Shown here: positions 8,225 to 17,963 of the stretch, in pieces
Layout: each line of letters starts with the position of its first letter
Numbering within the stretch: position 1 is the first letter of the stretch
DNA from: Streptomyces sp. WAC08241
GTDB taxonomy: Bacteria; Actinomycetota; Actinomycetes; Streptomycetales; Streptomycetaceae
NCBI GenBank assembly: GCA_007858575.1
Contig: CP042279.1
Location: 3,846,501-3,910,500 of the forward strand
Direction: 5' to 3'
DNA length: 64,000 nt
The notes under the pieces: generated by a model
Databases searched by the model: none
Seen by the model: only the letters and a program-made list of their open reading frames with translations
What the model was told of the DNA's origin: nothing
Program-made: the position numbers and the translations under genes

Positions 8225-11200
8225 CTAACGCAGCCTTTGGCTGATGACCTTGGATACCCCGTCGCCCTGCATGGAAACGCCGTACAGCGCGTCCGCGACC
8301 TCCATCGTCCGCTTCTGGTGTGTGATCACGATGAGCTGCGAGGACTCCTGGAGCTCCTGCATGATCCGGATCAGCCGCTGGAGGTTGGTGTCGTCGAGCG
8401 CCGCCTCGACCTCGTCCATCACGTAGAACGGGCTGGGCCTGGCCTTGAAGATGGAGACGAGCAGCGCCACGGCCGTCAGCGAGCGCTCGCCGCCGGAGAG
8501 CAGCGAGAGCCGCTTGACCTTCTTGCCCGGCGGGCGGGCCTCCACCTCGACGCCGGTGGTGAGCATGTCGTCCGGATCGGTGAGGACGAGACGGCCCTCG
8601 CCGCCCGGGAAGAGGCGCGAGAAGACGCCCTCGAACTCGCGGGCCGTGTCCCGGTACGCCTCGGTGAAGACCTGCTCGACGCGCAGGTCGACCTCCTTCA
8701 CGACCTGAAGCAGGTCGGCCCGGGTCTTCCTCAGGTCCTCCAACTGCTCCGAGAGGAACTTATGCCGCTCCTCCAGGGCCGCGAACTCCTCCAGGGCCAG
8801 CGGATTCACCTTGCCGAGCTGGTGGTGGGCTCGTTCGGCGGCCTTCAGCCGCTTCTCCTGCTCCGAACGGACGAACGGCCGGGGCCGCGGGCTCCGCGCC
8901 CTCCTCCCCCTCGACCGCGGGCGGCGGGGGACGGGCTGGTCGGGGCCGTACTCGGCGACCAGGGCGGCCGCCCCGACGCCGAACTCCTCCAGGGCCTTGG
9001 CCTCCAGTTGCTCGATCCGCAGCCGCTTCTCGGCACCGAGGACCTCGCCGCGGTGGACGGAGTCGGTCAGCTTGTCCAGCTCGGCCTTGAGGTCCCGGCC
9101 CCGGGCCCTGGCCTCCGCGAGTCCCCGTTCCCGGTCGGCCCTGGCCGCCTCGGCGACTGCCCGCTCCCGCTCGGCACGGGACAGCGAGACCTCGACGTGG
9201 GCCAGGAGCGTCCGGGCCCCGGCGGCGACCGCGCCGGCGACCTCCGCCTCGTGGCGGAGCCGGGTCCGGCGCTGCTCGGCACGCGCGCGTGCCTCCCGTT
9301 CGGCGCGGGCGGCCCGGTCGAGGGAGTCGGCCCGCCCGGCGAGCCCCCTGACCCGCTCCTCGTGGGTGCGGACCTGGAGCCGCGCCTCCATCTCGGTCTG
9401 GCGCGCCCGGGAGCCGTCGGCCGCGAGCCGGTCGCGGACGGAGGCGTCGGGCTCCTCGTCCCTCCTCCCCGGCGGCCTCCTCGGCCACCAGGAGCCGCTC
9501 GGCCAGCTCCTCGGCGTCCGCGGCGGCCTTCTCCAGGGCCTCCTGTGCGCGGGCGGCGGCCGCGGCGGCGCGCTCGGCCTCCGCCGCCGCTCCCCCGGCC
9601 TGTCCGGCGAGCCGGCCGAGCCGCTGGGCGACGGCGGACTTCTCGCGTTCGGCGGTACGGCGGTGGGCGTCGAGCTCCTCGACGAGCGCGGTGGCGGTGC
9701 GGCGCCGCTCGCCGGCTCTCTCCCGCGCGGCCGCCAGCGCCTCGCACCGCGCGCCCAGTTCGTCGAGCTCGGCGGCGGCCTCGGCCACGGAGGCCTGGAC
9801 CTCCAGGAGGCTGGGGGCGCCGGCGGAGCCGCCGTGCGCGAAGTGCGCGCCGAGCACGTCCCCCTCGGTGGTGACGGCGGTCAGCGCGGGCCGGGTCCTG
9901 ACGAGTTCCGCGGCCTCGTCCAGGTCGTCCACGACGACGACGCCGTCGAGCAGGCGGCGGACGGCGCCCATGAGTTCGGCGGGTCCCCGGACGAGGTCGG
10001 CGGCGAACGGGCGGCCTCCGGGCGCGGGGCCCACCGGCTCCGGGGCCGGGTCCCGGGCCCCGGTGAGGAGCAGCGAGGCGCGGCCCGCGTCCTGCTTGCG
10101 CAGCAGGCGGAGGGCCTCGGCGGCGGCGGAGGGCCCGGCGGCGACTGCGTCGGCGGCCGCGCCGAGGGCGGCGGCGACGGGGACCTCGTACCCGGGGGTG
10201 ACGGTGAGGAGGTCGGCCGCCGGGCCGAGGAGTCCGGCGATCCCGGCGGCGAGCAGGGCGCCCGTGCCGTCCTTGCGGCGCAGTCCGAGGGCGAGGGTGT
10301 CGTGGCGGGCGCGGGTCGCGGCGCGGCGGCGCTCGGCGGCGTCGAGGGCTTCGCGGGCGGCGCCCAGAGCGGTCTCGGCCTCGGCGAGCTCGCGGCGGGC
10401 GGCCTCGTGCCGTTCGGCGTGCTCGGTGTCCTCCGCGTCGAGGCCGTCGACCTCGGCCCTGAGCCGTTCGTACTCCTCCCGGGCGGCGGCGGCTCGCTCG
10501 GCCGCCTCGTCCCGGGCGGCGGCGAGCCGGTCGATCTCGGCCCGGGCGGCGGCGGCGCGCGAGCGGGCCGCGTTGACCTGGCCGTGGAGGCGGGCGAGGC
10601 CCTCGCGGCGGTCGGCGAGGGCGCGGGCGGCGTCCTTGAGGCGGCGCTCCTCGTCCGTCAGCGCCCGCTCCAGGTCGGAGCGGTGGGCGACGGCGTCCTC
10701 CAGGGCTCGTTCGGCGGCCTCCAGGGCGGCTTCGAGCTCGGCCTCCTGCTCGCGGACGCGGGCCGCCTCCCGTTCCAGGTCCTCGGGGTCGCGGCCGCGC
10801 CGCTCCTCGGGGGCGCGGTGGTGGCGCTCTTCACGCGCGCGTCGGCCAGGGAGACGGTGCCCCGGACGCGTTCGGCGAGCTGGGAGAGGTCGTACCAGGT
10901 CTGCTGGGCGCGTTCCAGGCGGGGCACGAGCGCGCGTGCCCCGGCCTCCAGGGCGGTCTCCCGCGCGAGGGCGGCGCGCAGCTCGGTCCCGGTGGCCTCC
11001 TTGCGCGCGAGGAGGGCCGCCTCGTCGGCGACCTCGGCGTCGAGCGCCGCCCTGAGGTGGACGAGGTCGTCGGCGAGGAGGCGCAGGCGCGCGTCGCGCA
11101 GGTCGGCCTGGATGACGACGGCCCGGCGGGCGACGGCGGCCTGCCGGCCCAGCGGCTTGAGCTGTCGGCGCAGCTCGTCGGTGAGGTCCTGCACGCGCGC

Positions 11201-11762
11201 GAGGTTGGCCTGCATCGCGTCGAGCTTCCGCAGCGCCTTCTCTTCCGCTTGCGGTGCTTGAGGACGCCGGCGGCCTCCTCGATGAAGGCGCGGCGGCCCA
11301 TGGGGTCGGCGTGCAGCACGGAGTCGAGCTGCCCCTGTCCGACGATGACGTGCATCTCGCGTCCGATGCCGGAGTCGGAGAGCAGGTCCTGGAAGTCGAG
11401 CAGGCGGCAGGTGTCGCCGTTGATCTGGTACTCGCTGCCGCCGCCGCGGAACATGATCCGGGTGAGGGTGACCTCGGCGTAGTCGATGGGCAGGGCACCG
11501 TCGGAGTTGTCGATGGTCAGCGAGACCTCGGCGCGGCCGAGCGGGGGCGCCCGGTCGTGCCGGCGAAGATGACGTCCTCCATCTTGCCGCCGCGCAGCGA
11601 CTTGGCGCCCTGTTCGCCCATGACCCAGGAGAGGGCGTCCACGACATTGGACTTGCCCGATCCGTTGGGGCCCACGACACAGGTGATTCCCGGTTCGAAC
11701 CTCAGCGTGGTGGCCGAGGCGAACGACTTGAATCCGCGGAGCGTCAAGGCCTTGAGGTGCAC
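8225..11762 (-). CDS. smc: Chromosome partition protein SMC (frame interrupted)
   Basis: SMC is the ring-shaped condensin ATPase for chromosome segregation, about 1,180 residues, the usual length. The N-terminal ATPase half has LRGFKSFA and the Walker A GPNGSGKSN, followed by WVMGEQGAKSLRGG. Two long Ala/Glu/Arg-rich coiled coils flank a hinge (GYEVPVAAALGAAADAV, LDGVVVVDDLDEA). The C-terminal half has the ABC signature LLSGGERSLTAVALL and the Walker B region FYVMDEVEAALDD. The GTG start at 11,762 gives VHLKALTLRGF, the normal N-terminus. Frame changes at about 11,550, 11,245, 10,820, 9,465 and 8,925 are read as sequence errors. Confidence 0.95.
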
Positions 11763-11991
11763 GTCGGGGACTCTACCGGGGCCCGCGCGTTTCACCCGCG
11801 AACGTGCAGGGCAGATCCTCGGTTGGAGAAGGGGATGTGGGGACTCCGGGGAAACAGCGGGTGAAAGCAAGAAGGGACGCCGAAGCGCCCCTTGCGTGTT
11901 CAGCGACATGCGTCGAGCTCTATATGCGGTTGTGTGGCGGCCGGCCTCGCCGACCTGTGCGTTTCCCACCTGGCCCCTCGGGGCTGGGTTG
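11763..11991. other. Gap between smc and the small coiled-coil gene
   Basis: These 229 bases lie between two genes read leftward and should carry the smc promoter. I see no gene and no clear terminator in them. Confidence 0.5.
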
Positions 11992-12210
11992 TCAGGTGAG
12001 CGCAGGCTCCGCCTGGGGTACGTCGAGATCGATGCTGTCCAGCAGCGACTCTCCCTGGTGCTGAGCGGCGGCAGCGGCGAGCGCGTCGTTCTCGGACTGG
12101 ATCCGTACCAGCTCGGATTCGAGGTCCTGGACGCGCTGCTGGAGCCGTCGCATCTCGGCGAGGAGTCGCGGGTCGGAGCCGCCGACGTATCCGAGAAGCG
12201 CCTTTGCCAT
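11992..12210 (-). CDS. Small conserved coiled-coil protein, 72 aa, unknown function
   Basis: The reading frame is intact. The start ATG (12,210) follows GGAGGA by 9 bases. The sequence begins MAKALLGYVGGSDPRLLAEM and continues with a leucine/glutamine heptad-like segment (RRLQQRVQDLESELVRIQSE), then an acidic tail ending QAEPALT. I recognise it as a small protein seen near smc in streptomycetes but know no function. The short coiled coil suggests oligomerisation or an adaptor role (inference). Confidence 0.72.
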   Translation of the reverse strand: MAKALLGYVGGSDPRLLAEMRRLQQRVQDLESELVRIQSENDALAAAAAQHQGESLLDSIDLDVPQAEPALT

Positions 12211-12594
12211 GATGGATGGTCCTCCACAATGAGTGACCGACCGAAGCGGTGTGGGTCGTGAGGGATTGGCACCCGCGGTGTTCGGCAGTGACTTGTTGTG
12301 CCGGTTCCACTGCCCCACAGCCAAGGTGCGCGGGGCTTCCAGAGTCTCACCAAAAGTTTGACGGTCAACACGATCACGCCCCGTTCGAAGGAGCGACCGG
12401 GGAGTCCACGGCCGCTCAGGGGCGGCGGCGCGTCTCGACCCGGCGCCTCGGGGCGTCGCGATCAACCTCATCGGGCAGCCTTCCACGGCGGGCGCTCCTT
12501 GGCAACCACCAGGCGCTTTTCCCTTCACACGCCCGTTACGGCGCGTTCGCACGGAGCCCCGACGGGTCACCGGAGGGGTGTCGGAGAGTGATCG
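12211..12594. other. Intergenic region upstream of the small coiled-coil gene
   Basis: No gene is seen in these 384 bases. On the minus strand TTGACC (12,368-12,363) could be a -35 element for the small coiled-coil gene. Otherwise I see nothing distinctive. Confidence 0.45.
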
Positions 12595-12876
12595 TCAGCG
12601 GATGGCGAATCCTTCGTAGCCGCCGCGCGGGGTGTCCCAGATCTCAGTGACTCCGTCCACGCGTCCGGGTGTGTCGTCGGAGTGGAGCCAGTCGAGCAGA
12701 CGGTGGCAATTCTCACGCGGCCCCTCGGCCACGACCTGGACCCGGCCGTCGTCGAGGTTGAGGGCGAAGCCCACCAGGCCGCCGATCTCCAGGGCGTTTG
12801 CCCTGGTGAACCAGCGGAAGCCCACTCCCTGTACACGGCCGCGCACCCAGGCGGTCATCCGTACGTCGTCGCTCAT
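12595..12876 (-). CDS. acyP: Acylphosphatase
   Basis: This 93-aa enzyme hydrolyses acyl phosphates such as acetyl phosphate. The frame is intact. The phosphate-binding motif GRVQGVGFRWF (residues about 14-24) includes the catalytic arginine. The catalytic asparagine is in GFALNLDDGRV, where most homologues have VxNxxDG. It ends EGFAIR. The position near smc and mutM follows Streptomyces gene order. Confidence 0.95.
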   Translation of the reverse strand: MSDDVRMTAWVRGRVQGVGFRWFTRANALEIGGLVGFALNLDDGRVQVVAEGPRENCHRLLDWLHSDDTPGRVDGVTEIWDTPRGGYEGFAIR

Positions 12877-13044
12877 GGCTGCACGCTAACGGGCAGCCCG
12901 GTCGAAGAGCACATCGCCCCCGCTTCCCACTCGCGTACAGTCCCGACGAACGCGTCTCACCCGTTCGGGCGCGCGCCGTTCGACGGTCGGACCGCAACGG
13001 TACCGACCGCAAAGATCAGCAAAGACCAGCAGGAGGGCAGAGCC

Positions 13045-14026
13045 ATGGGACGCCACTGTCGCTCCGGCGCCGCACCCGCCGCAGAAGACTACGCGGCCGG
13101 TACGGACCGCCGGCACCGGGGTGACCGCCGCAGGCGGACCGTGCGCACCGGCCTGCTCGGCGCCTCCGCGGCGGTCGCGGTCGGCGCGGTCGCGGTCGCC
13201 TCGGGCCTCCTGCCGGGCGGGGACACCCTCACGGTCGGCAGCACCGGCACGGTCGAGCACCGGGCGCCGTCCCGGCAGGCCCCGGAGCTGACCACGCAGG
13301 GCGGGGCGACGGAGACCCCGACGACCACGCGCACGGGGACCGGCAGCGGGAAGCCGGCCTCCCCTCGGCGAAGCCCGGCCCGAAGCCGAAGGCCACGAAG
13401 ACGGCGACCCCGAAGCCCTCGAAGACCACCGCCTCCCCGAGCGCGAAGCCCAAGCCCAAGCCGACGTCGACCCCTCCCCCGCGCCGAAGGCCACGAAGAA
13501 GGCGGCCCCGAAGCCCGTGCGGACGGCCGCCCCGAAGACCTCGGCCGCGCCCACCACCGAGGCGCCCGCGCCGAAGCCCGACCCGACCACGCAGGCCCCC
13601 ACCAAGGCCCCGGTCCGGAAGGCCGCGCCGGCCCCCACCGCCAACCGGAACGACGCCGCCGAGGCGGAGGTCCTCCGCCTGGTCAACACCGAGCGCGCCA
13701 CCGTGGGCTGCACCCCGGTGACCGCCGACGCGCGGCTCGCCTCGCTGGCGGGCGCGTTCAGCGCGGACATGGCCGCCCGCGGCTTCTTCGACCACACGGA
13801 CCCCGACGGGAACACCCCGTGGGCGCGCGCCCAGAAGGCGGGCGTCTCGACCCTGGCCGGCGAGAACATAGCCCGCGGCCAGGTGGACGCGGCGGCCGTG
13901 ATGGAGTCCTGGATGAACAGCGACGGCCACCGCGCCAACATCCTGAACTGCGACTTCAAGACGATGGGCGTCGGCGTGTACTTCGGCGACGGCGGCCCGT
14001 GGTGGACCCAGGACTTCGGCTACTGA
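13045..14026 (+). CDS. Exported CAP/SCP-domain protein (frame interrupted)
   Basis: The start ATG follows AGGAGG (13,031-13,036). An Arg-rich N-terminus (HRGDRRRRTVR) precedes a hydrophobic stretch (GLLGASAAVAVGAVAVASGLL), a signal anchor or export signal. Next comes a long Lys/Pro/Ala/Thr-rich linker (KPKPKPTS and similar), then a CAP domain of about 120 residues. The CAP domain shows LRLVNTERATVGC, HTDPDGNTPWARA, AGENIARGQ, SWMNSDGHRANILN and GVYFGDGGPWWTQDFGY, with the conserved histidines and glutamate. Bacterial CAP proteins of this YkwD-like type are surface or secreted with unsettled activity. Two single-base losses lie in the linker (about 13,370 and 13,475). Confidence 0.9.
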
Positions 14027-14345
14027 CATTCCCGCGGGCCACCGTGGCCGTCCCGGAGCCGCGACCGGCATCCGGGCGGCCCACACCGCGTCGACGGGGC
14101 CGCCGACGAGCGGCTCCGCGACCGCATCGGCGCGCGGTTCTCCGAGCTGTACGTGATCCTCGACGAGGACGTGTCCTTCGGGTACGACCCGGTCCGCCCG
14201 CATAAGGTCGTCGCCCGGGGCGAGACGACCGAGGACTACGACCTCGTGGGCGAGGGCGGCGAGACGTCCGGCGGAGCCCGGCGGGTCCAGCGACCCCGGG
14301 TGCGGTCCGGCAGCACCCGGGAGACCACCGGAAGGAACTTCGACC
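14027..14345 (+). other. Coding-like segment without a recognisable gene
   Basis: These 319 bases between the CAP gene and the HAD gene have strong third-position GC bias in one frame. They read as an acidic peptide containing ERLRDRIGARFSELYVILDE and ETTEDYDLVGEGG. There is no plausible start with a ribosome binding site, and no stop before the HAD gene in that frame. It may be the remnant of a decayed gene. I do not recognise a family. Confidence 0.35.
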
Positions 14346-15035
14346 GTGACGCACACCGACCCCCTCACCGAGACCCTGGCGAACGCCCGCGTCCTCCTCT
14401 TCGACTTCGACGGGCCCGTGTGCGACGTGTTCGCGGGACTGCCCGCCCCCGACGTCGCACGAGAGCTGACCGCACTCCTCTCCGCCCAGGACGAAGCCGC
14501 GGGTGCGAAGGCGGCTCGGACCGACGACCCGATCGAAGTCCTGCGCATCGCGCACGAGGCCGGCTCCGCACCGGGCCGGAGGATCGAGCGGGCCCTGACG
14601 GCCGCCGAGGTACGAGCCGTCGCACGGGCCGGACGGCCGACCCCGAGCGGCCGAAGCCCTCCGGGCAGCACGCGCGTCCGGCCGGGGGTCGCGGTGGTGA
14701 GCGACAACTCCACCGAGTGCGTACAGGCCTTCCTGGAACTCCACGGCCTCCAGGAGTACGTCACGCACATCGTGGGCCGCCCCTCCGAACAGCCCCACCT
14801 GATGAAGCCGAACCCGTTCCCGCTCATCACGGCGGCCGAACAGATGCACATCGACGTCACCAACTGCACCCTGATCGGCGACTCCCCCACCGACGTCCGG
14901 GCTGCCCACGCCGCCGGCGCGACGGCCATCGGCTACGCCGACGAGCCCCACAAGGCGGACCTTTTCGGCGAGGCGCAGGCCGACGCCGTCACCGAGCACA
15001 TGCAGGACATCGCCGTCGCCCTCACAGCGGAGTAG
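14346..15035 (+). CDS. HAD-family hydrolase
   Basis: This 229-aa phosphatase-like protein starts at a GTG preceded by GGAAGG. All four HAD motifs are visible: LLFDFDGPV with the nucleophilic aspartate, VVSDNS, the KPNP lysine and LIGDSPTDVRAA. The stretch 14,640-14,690 appears out of frame but is restored afterwards, a compensated pair of indels; the alternative frame reads AAEALRAARASGR there. The substrate is unknown; cap and motifs fit small phosphomonoesters such as phosphoglycolate-type substrates. Confidence 0.82.
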   Translation: MTHTDPLTETLANARVLLFDFDGPVCDVFAGLPAPDVARELTALLSAQDEAAGAKAARTDDPIEVLRIAHEAGSAPGRRIERALTAAEVRAVARAGRPTPSGRSPPGSTRVRPGVAVVSDNSTECVQAFLELHGLQEYVTHIVGRPSEQPHLMKPNPFPLITAAEQMHIDVTNCTLIGDSPTDVRAAHAAGATAIGYADEPHKADLFGEAQADAVTEHMQDIAVALTAE

Positions 15036-15096
15036 CCGAGGAGCGGCGGGTCGAAGTACCTCATCTTGACGCCGGCCCCGGCTCCGCGCGGCCGGC

Positions 15097-15984
15097 TCAC
15101 CCCGTGACGACGCGTGGCGGGCGCTGGCAGCGGGGGCAGAAGTAGCTGGAGCGGTTCATCCAGGGGCGGCGGCGTATCGGGGTGCCGCAGCGGCGGTAGG
15201 GCTCGTCCCTCGCGGCCGTAGGCGTCGAGGAGCGGTCGAAGTAGCCGGATTCGCCGTTGACGTTGACGTACAGGCTGTCGAAGCTGGTGCCGCCGACGGC
15301 GAGCGCCGCGTTCATCACGTCCCGGACGTGTCCGAGGAGTTCGGCCGAGCGCGGCCGGGTCAGGGTGGCGGTCGGCCGGTCGTAGTGCAGCCGTGAGCGC
15401 CAGAGCGCCTCGTCCGCGTAGATGTTGCCGACGCCGCTGATCAGCGACTGGTCCAGGAGGGCCCGCTTGATCGTCGTACGGCGCAGGCGCAGCGCGGCCT
15501 GGAAGGCGGCGTCGTCGAACGCCGGGTCCAGCGGGTCGCGGGCGATGTGCGCGATGACGTCCGGGAGCCCGTCGGGGCTCTGGTCGTGGAGCGAGAGCCC
15601 GCCGAAGGTGCGCTGGTCGACGAAGCGGAGCTCGGTGCCGACGGCGCCCGTGACGAAGTCGCTGTCGGACGGCGTGAAGCGGACCCGGATGCGCAGGTGC
15701 TTCTCGTCGGGGGCGTCGTGCGGCTGGACGAGCAACTGGCCGCTCATCCCGAGGTGTCCGAGGACGGCCGTCCCGGTGTCGGCCAGCGGCAGCCAGAGGT
15801 ACTTGCTGCGCCGCCGCGCGCCCTCGACCCGCTGCCCCTTCAGCCGGGCCGCGAAGTCCTCGCCGCCCGCCGGGTGGCGGCGCACGGCCCTGGGGTGCAG
15901 GACCTCGACCTCGGTCACGGTCCGGCCGGCGATCCAGCGCTCCAGACCGCGCCGTACGACCTCGACCTCGGGCAGCTCGGGCAC
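15097..15984 (-). CDS. mutM: Formamidopyrimidine-DNA glycosylase MutM/Fpg
   Basis: This base-excision repair enzyme removes oxidised purines such as 8-oxoguanine. The N-terminus PELPEVE provides the catalytic Pro2 and Glu3, followed by SKYLWLPL (catalytic lysine), HLGMSGQL, the H2TH region SLISGVGNIYADEAL, and a C-terminal zinc finger ending YFCPRCQR. The frame is open, but about residues 264-273 are shifted (one loss plus one gain near 15,215-15,225). In the zinc finger the first expected cysteine (normally PCRRCG) reads as Tyr (PYRRCG). That is either a base error or a genuine loss of one zinc ligand. Length (295 aa) is normal. Confidence 0.93.
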   Translation of the reverse strand: MPELPEVEVVRRGLERWIAGRTVTEVEVLHPRAVRRHPAGGEDFAARLKGQRVEGARRRSKYLWLPLADTGTAVLGHLGMSGQLLVQPHDAPDEKHLRIRVRFTPSDSDFVTGAVGTELRFVDQRTFGGLSLHDQSPDGLPDVIAHIARDPLDPAFDDAAFQAALRLRRTTIKRALLDQSLISGVGNIYADEALWRSRLHYDRPTATLTRPRSAELLGHVRDVMNAALAVGGTSFDSLYVNVNGESGYFDRSSTPTAARDEPYRRCGTPIRRRPWMNRSSYFCPRCQRPPRVVTG

Positions 15985-16089
15985 GGTGTTCCTCCGGAGT
16001 CGTTCGTCGCTTCGTCACTTCTTCGACGGCGGAACCACCCTACTGCCGTCCGGATCGCGCGTGAAAAGCGCGTGAAAGGCGCGGAAGAT

Positions 16090-16118
16090 GGGAACCCCGC
16101 CCTGGGGGCGGGGTTCCC
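16090..16118 (-). terminator. Terminator after rnc
   Basis: A perfect inverted repeat, GGGAACCCCGCC and GGCGGGGTTCCC with a 5-base loop, lies 32 bp beyond the rnc stop and before mutM. Confidence 0.75.
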
Positions 16119-16149
16119 AAAAGGCTCCGGAAGCGAGCAGGACGAAAGG

Positions 16150-16955
16150 TCAGGCCGAGGCCCGGTCCTTGGCAGGAGAGGGGTCGGCGACCGCTCCCGC
16201 CTCGGCCGCGGCCTTCGCCGCTGCCACGCGCTCGTCCGCGGCCGCGCGGATCGCGCGCCACGCGGACTCCGCCGCCTGCTGTTCCGCTTCCTTCTTGCTG
16301 CGGCCGGTGCCGGTGCCGTACGAGACACCACCGACGCGGGCGGCAGCGGTGAAGGTCTTCTCGTGGTCCGGGCCCTCCTCGGAGACGAGGTACTCCGGGA
16401 CGCCCAGGCCCTCGGCCGCGGTGAGCTCCTGGAGGCTGGTCTTCCAGTCCAGGCCGGCACCGAGGTTCGAGGACTTCTCGATCAGCGGGTCGAAGAGCCG
16501 GTGCACCAGCTCGGACGCCGCTTCGAGGCCCTGGTCGAGATAGACCGCGCCGATCACCGCTTCGAGGGTGTCGGCGAGGATGGACGCCTTGTCCCGGCCG
16601 CCCGTGCCTCTTCGCCCCGGCCGAGCCGGATGAAGGAGCCGAGGTCGAGTCCGCGGCCCACGTCCGCCAGTGCACGAGAGTTGACCACCGCGGCCCGCAG
16701 CTTGGCCAGTTGGCCCTCGGGCAGGTCGGGGTGGGTGCGGTACAGCGTGTCAGTGACCACTAGGCCGAGCACGGAGTCCCCGAGGAACTCCAGGCGCTCG
16801 TTGGTGGGCAGACCGCCGTTCTCGTACGCGTACGAACGGTGGGTCAGCGCACGCACCAGAAGGGCGGACTCGAGCTTGTAGCCGAGCCGCCCTTCCAGAA
16901 GCGTGTGGGACGAGGCATGGTCCGTCTTGTCGTCCGTCTTGCGGGACTCAGACAT
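16150..16955 (-). CDS. rnc: Ribonuclease III (frame interrupted)
   Basis: RNase III cleaves double-stranded RNA in rRNA processing; in S. coelicolor the gene is absB and affects antibiotic production (literature). The catalytic signature NERLEFLGDSVL is present near residue 55, the second catalytic region is EAVIGAVYLDQG, and a C-terminal double-stranded RNA-binding domain includes GTGTGRSKKEAEQQAAESAW. Length is about 269 codons. One frame change occurs near 16,605. The start at 16,955 (MSESRK) lies 20 bases after the rpmF stop, consistent with an operon YceD-rpmF-rnc. Confidence 0.94.
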
Positions 16956-16975
16956 TGCGCCTCTCACCAGCCCAA

Positions 16976-17149
16976 TCAGACCGAGAGGACCTGGCGCTTG
17001 TTGTAGGTGCCGCAGCTCGGGCACGCGATGTGCTGCAGCTTCGGCTCCTGGCAACGCTCACACGAAACCAGGGTGGGGACCGCAGCCTTCCACTGCGACC
17101 GGCGGTGGCGCGTGTTGCTGCGCGACATCTTCCGCTTCGGAACAGCCAC
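16976..17149 (-). CDS. rpmF: Ribosomal protein bL32
   Basis: This 57-aa large-subunit protein starts MAVPKRKMSRSNTRHRRS from a GTG. It keeps four cysteines as CERC and CPSC, so it is the zinc-binding form. It follows the YceD-family gene with a 2-base gap and precedes rnc, the standard bacterial order. Confidence 0.97.
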   Translation of the reverse strand: MAVPKRKMSRSNTRHRRSQWKAAVPTLVSCERCQEPKLQHIACPSCGTYNKRQVLSV

Positions 17150-17151
17150 GG

Positions 17152-17801
17152 CTACTTCTCCTGCTTCTCGGCGGCGCTTCGGACGTCCCCGTCAGAGGCT
17201 TTGCCGCTCATGTTGTCCTTCTCATCGGTTCCCAGCGAACCGGCGAGTCCCTGCAGTGCCGCCCAACGGATGTCGACGGCGTCGTGGTGGTGGTCCGGGT
17301 TCTCGTTCAGGTTGGTTCCGCACTCGGAACACAGGCCCGCACAGTCCTCCCGGCACACCGGCTGCATCGGCAGTGCGAGCACCACCGCATCACGCAGCAC
17401 GGGTTCGAGGTCGAACATGCCGTCCTCGAGGGGGATCATGTCCTCTTCGCCCTCGGCTCGTCGTCCGCGGCCGCCTTGGAGCGGCCCCGGTCGTCGGACT
17501 CGGGGTACGAGAACATCTCCTGAAGTCCACGTCGAGCTCCAGCTCGACGGGCTCCAGACACCTTACGCACTCCCCTCGGCCGACGCACGGGCGGTGCCTG
17601 TGACAAGCACCCCTTCCATGACCGACTCAAGACGGAGATCGATGTCGATCGGGGCGCCCTCGGGCACTCCGATCACTCCTTCGACGCCCATGGCCGCAGG
17701 GCCTCGACCGATCGCGAGAGCCGCTGCAGGGCACCAGGACGCCGCCCCAGCTCGTGCGTGTCGAACACGAGGGGGTTGCGGTGGTCGAGGCGCGTGCTCA
17801 G
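17152..17801 (-). CDS. YceD/DUF177 family protein (frame interrupted)
   Basis: This is the companion of rpmF, implicated in 23S rRNA metabolism in other organisms. The protein reads STRLDHRNPLVFDTHELGRR at its N-terminus, then VIGVPEGAPIDIDLRLESVM, CLEPVELELDVDF and MFDLEPVLRDAVVLALPMQP, with CREDCAGLCSECG at the C-terminal side. The only start with a ribosome binding site in the correct frame is a CTG at 17,801 preceded by AGGAAG. Automated callers may move it. Frame changes lie near 17,700, 17,570 and 17,450. Confidence 0.82.
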
Positions 17802-17963
17802 GGCTCTTCCTGCTTTCGGATCGTTCTGCGTCGTGGAGGGTTCGTGGGCTGCCGACCGTGGGCAGCACGGGTCGCGGGCATACGCGCGACCGAAGAGCCA
17901 GGATACTGGACGCTTCGCCCAGGGCCCAATCCGGGCCCTTCGCCCGTTCCCGCGCCCGCTCGC

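Noticed and set aside
8811..11261. Long plus-strand open frame opposite smc
   Set aside because: It is antisense to the conserved smc codons and has the compositional look of a GC-rich shadow frame.
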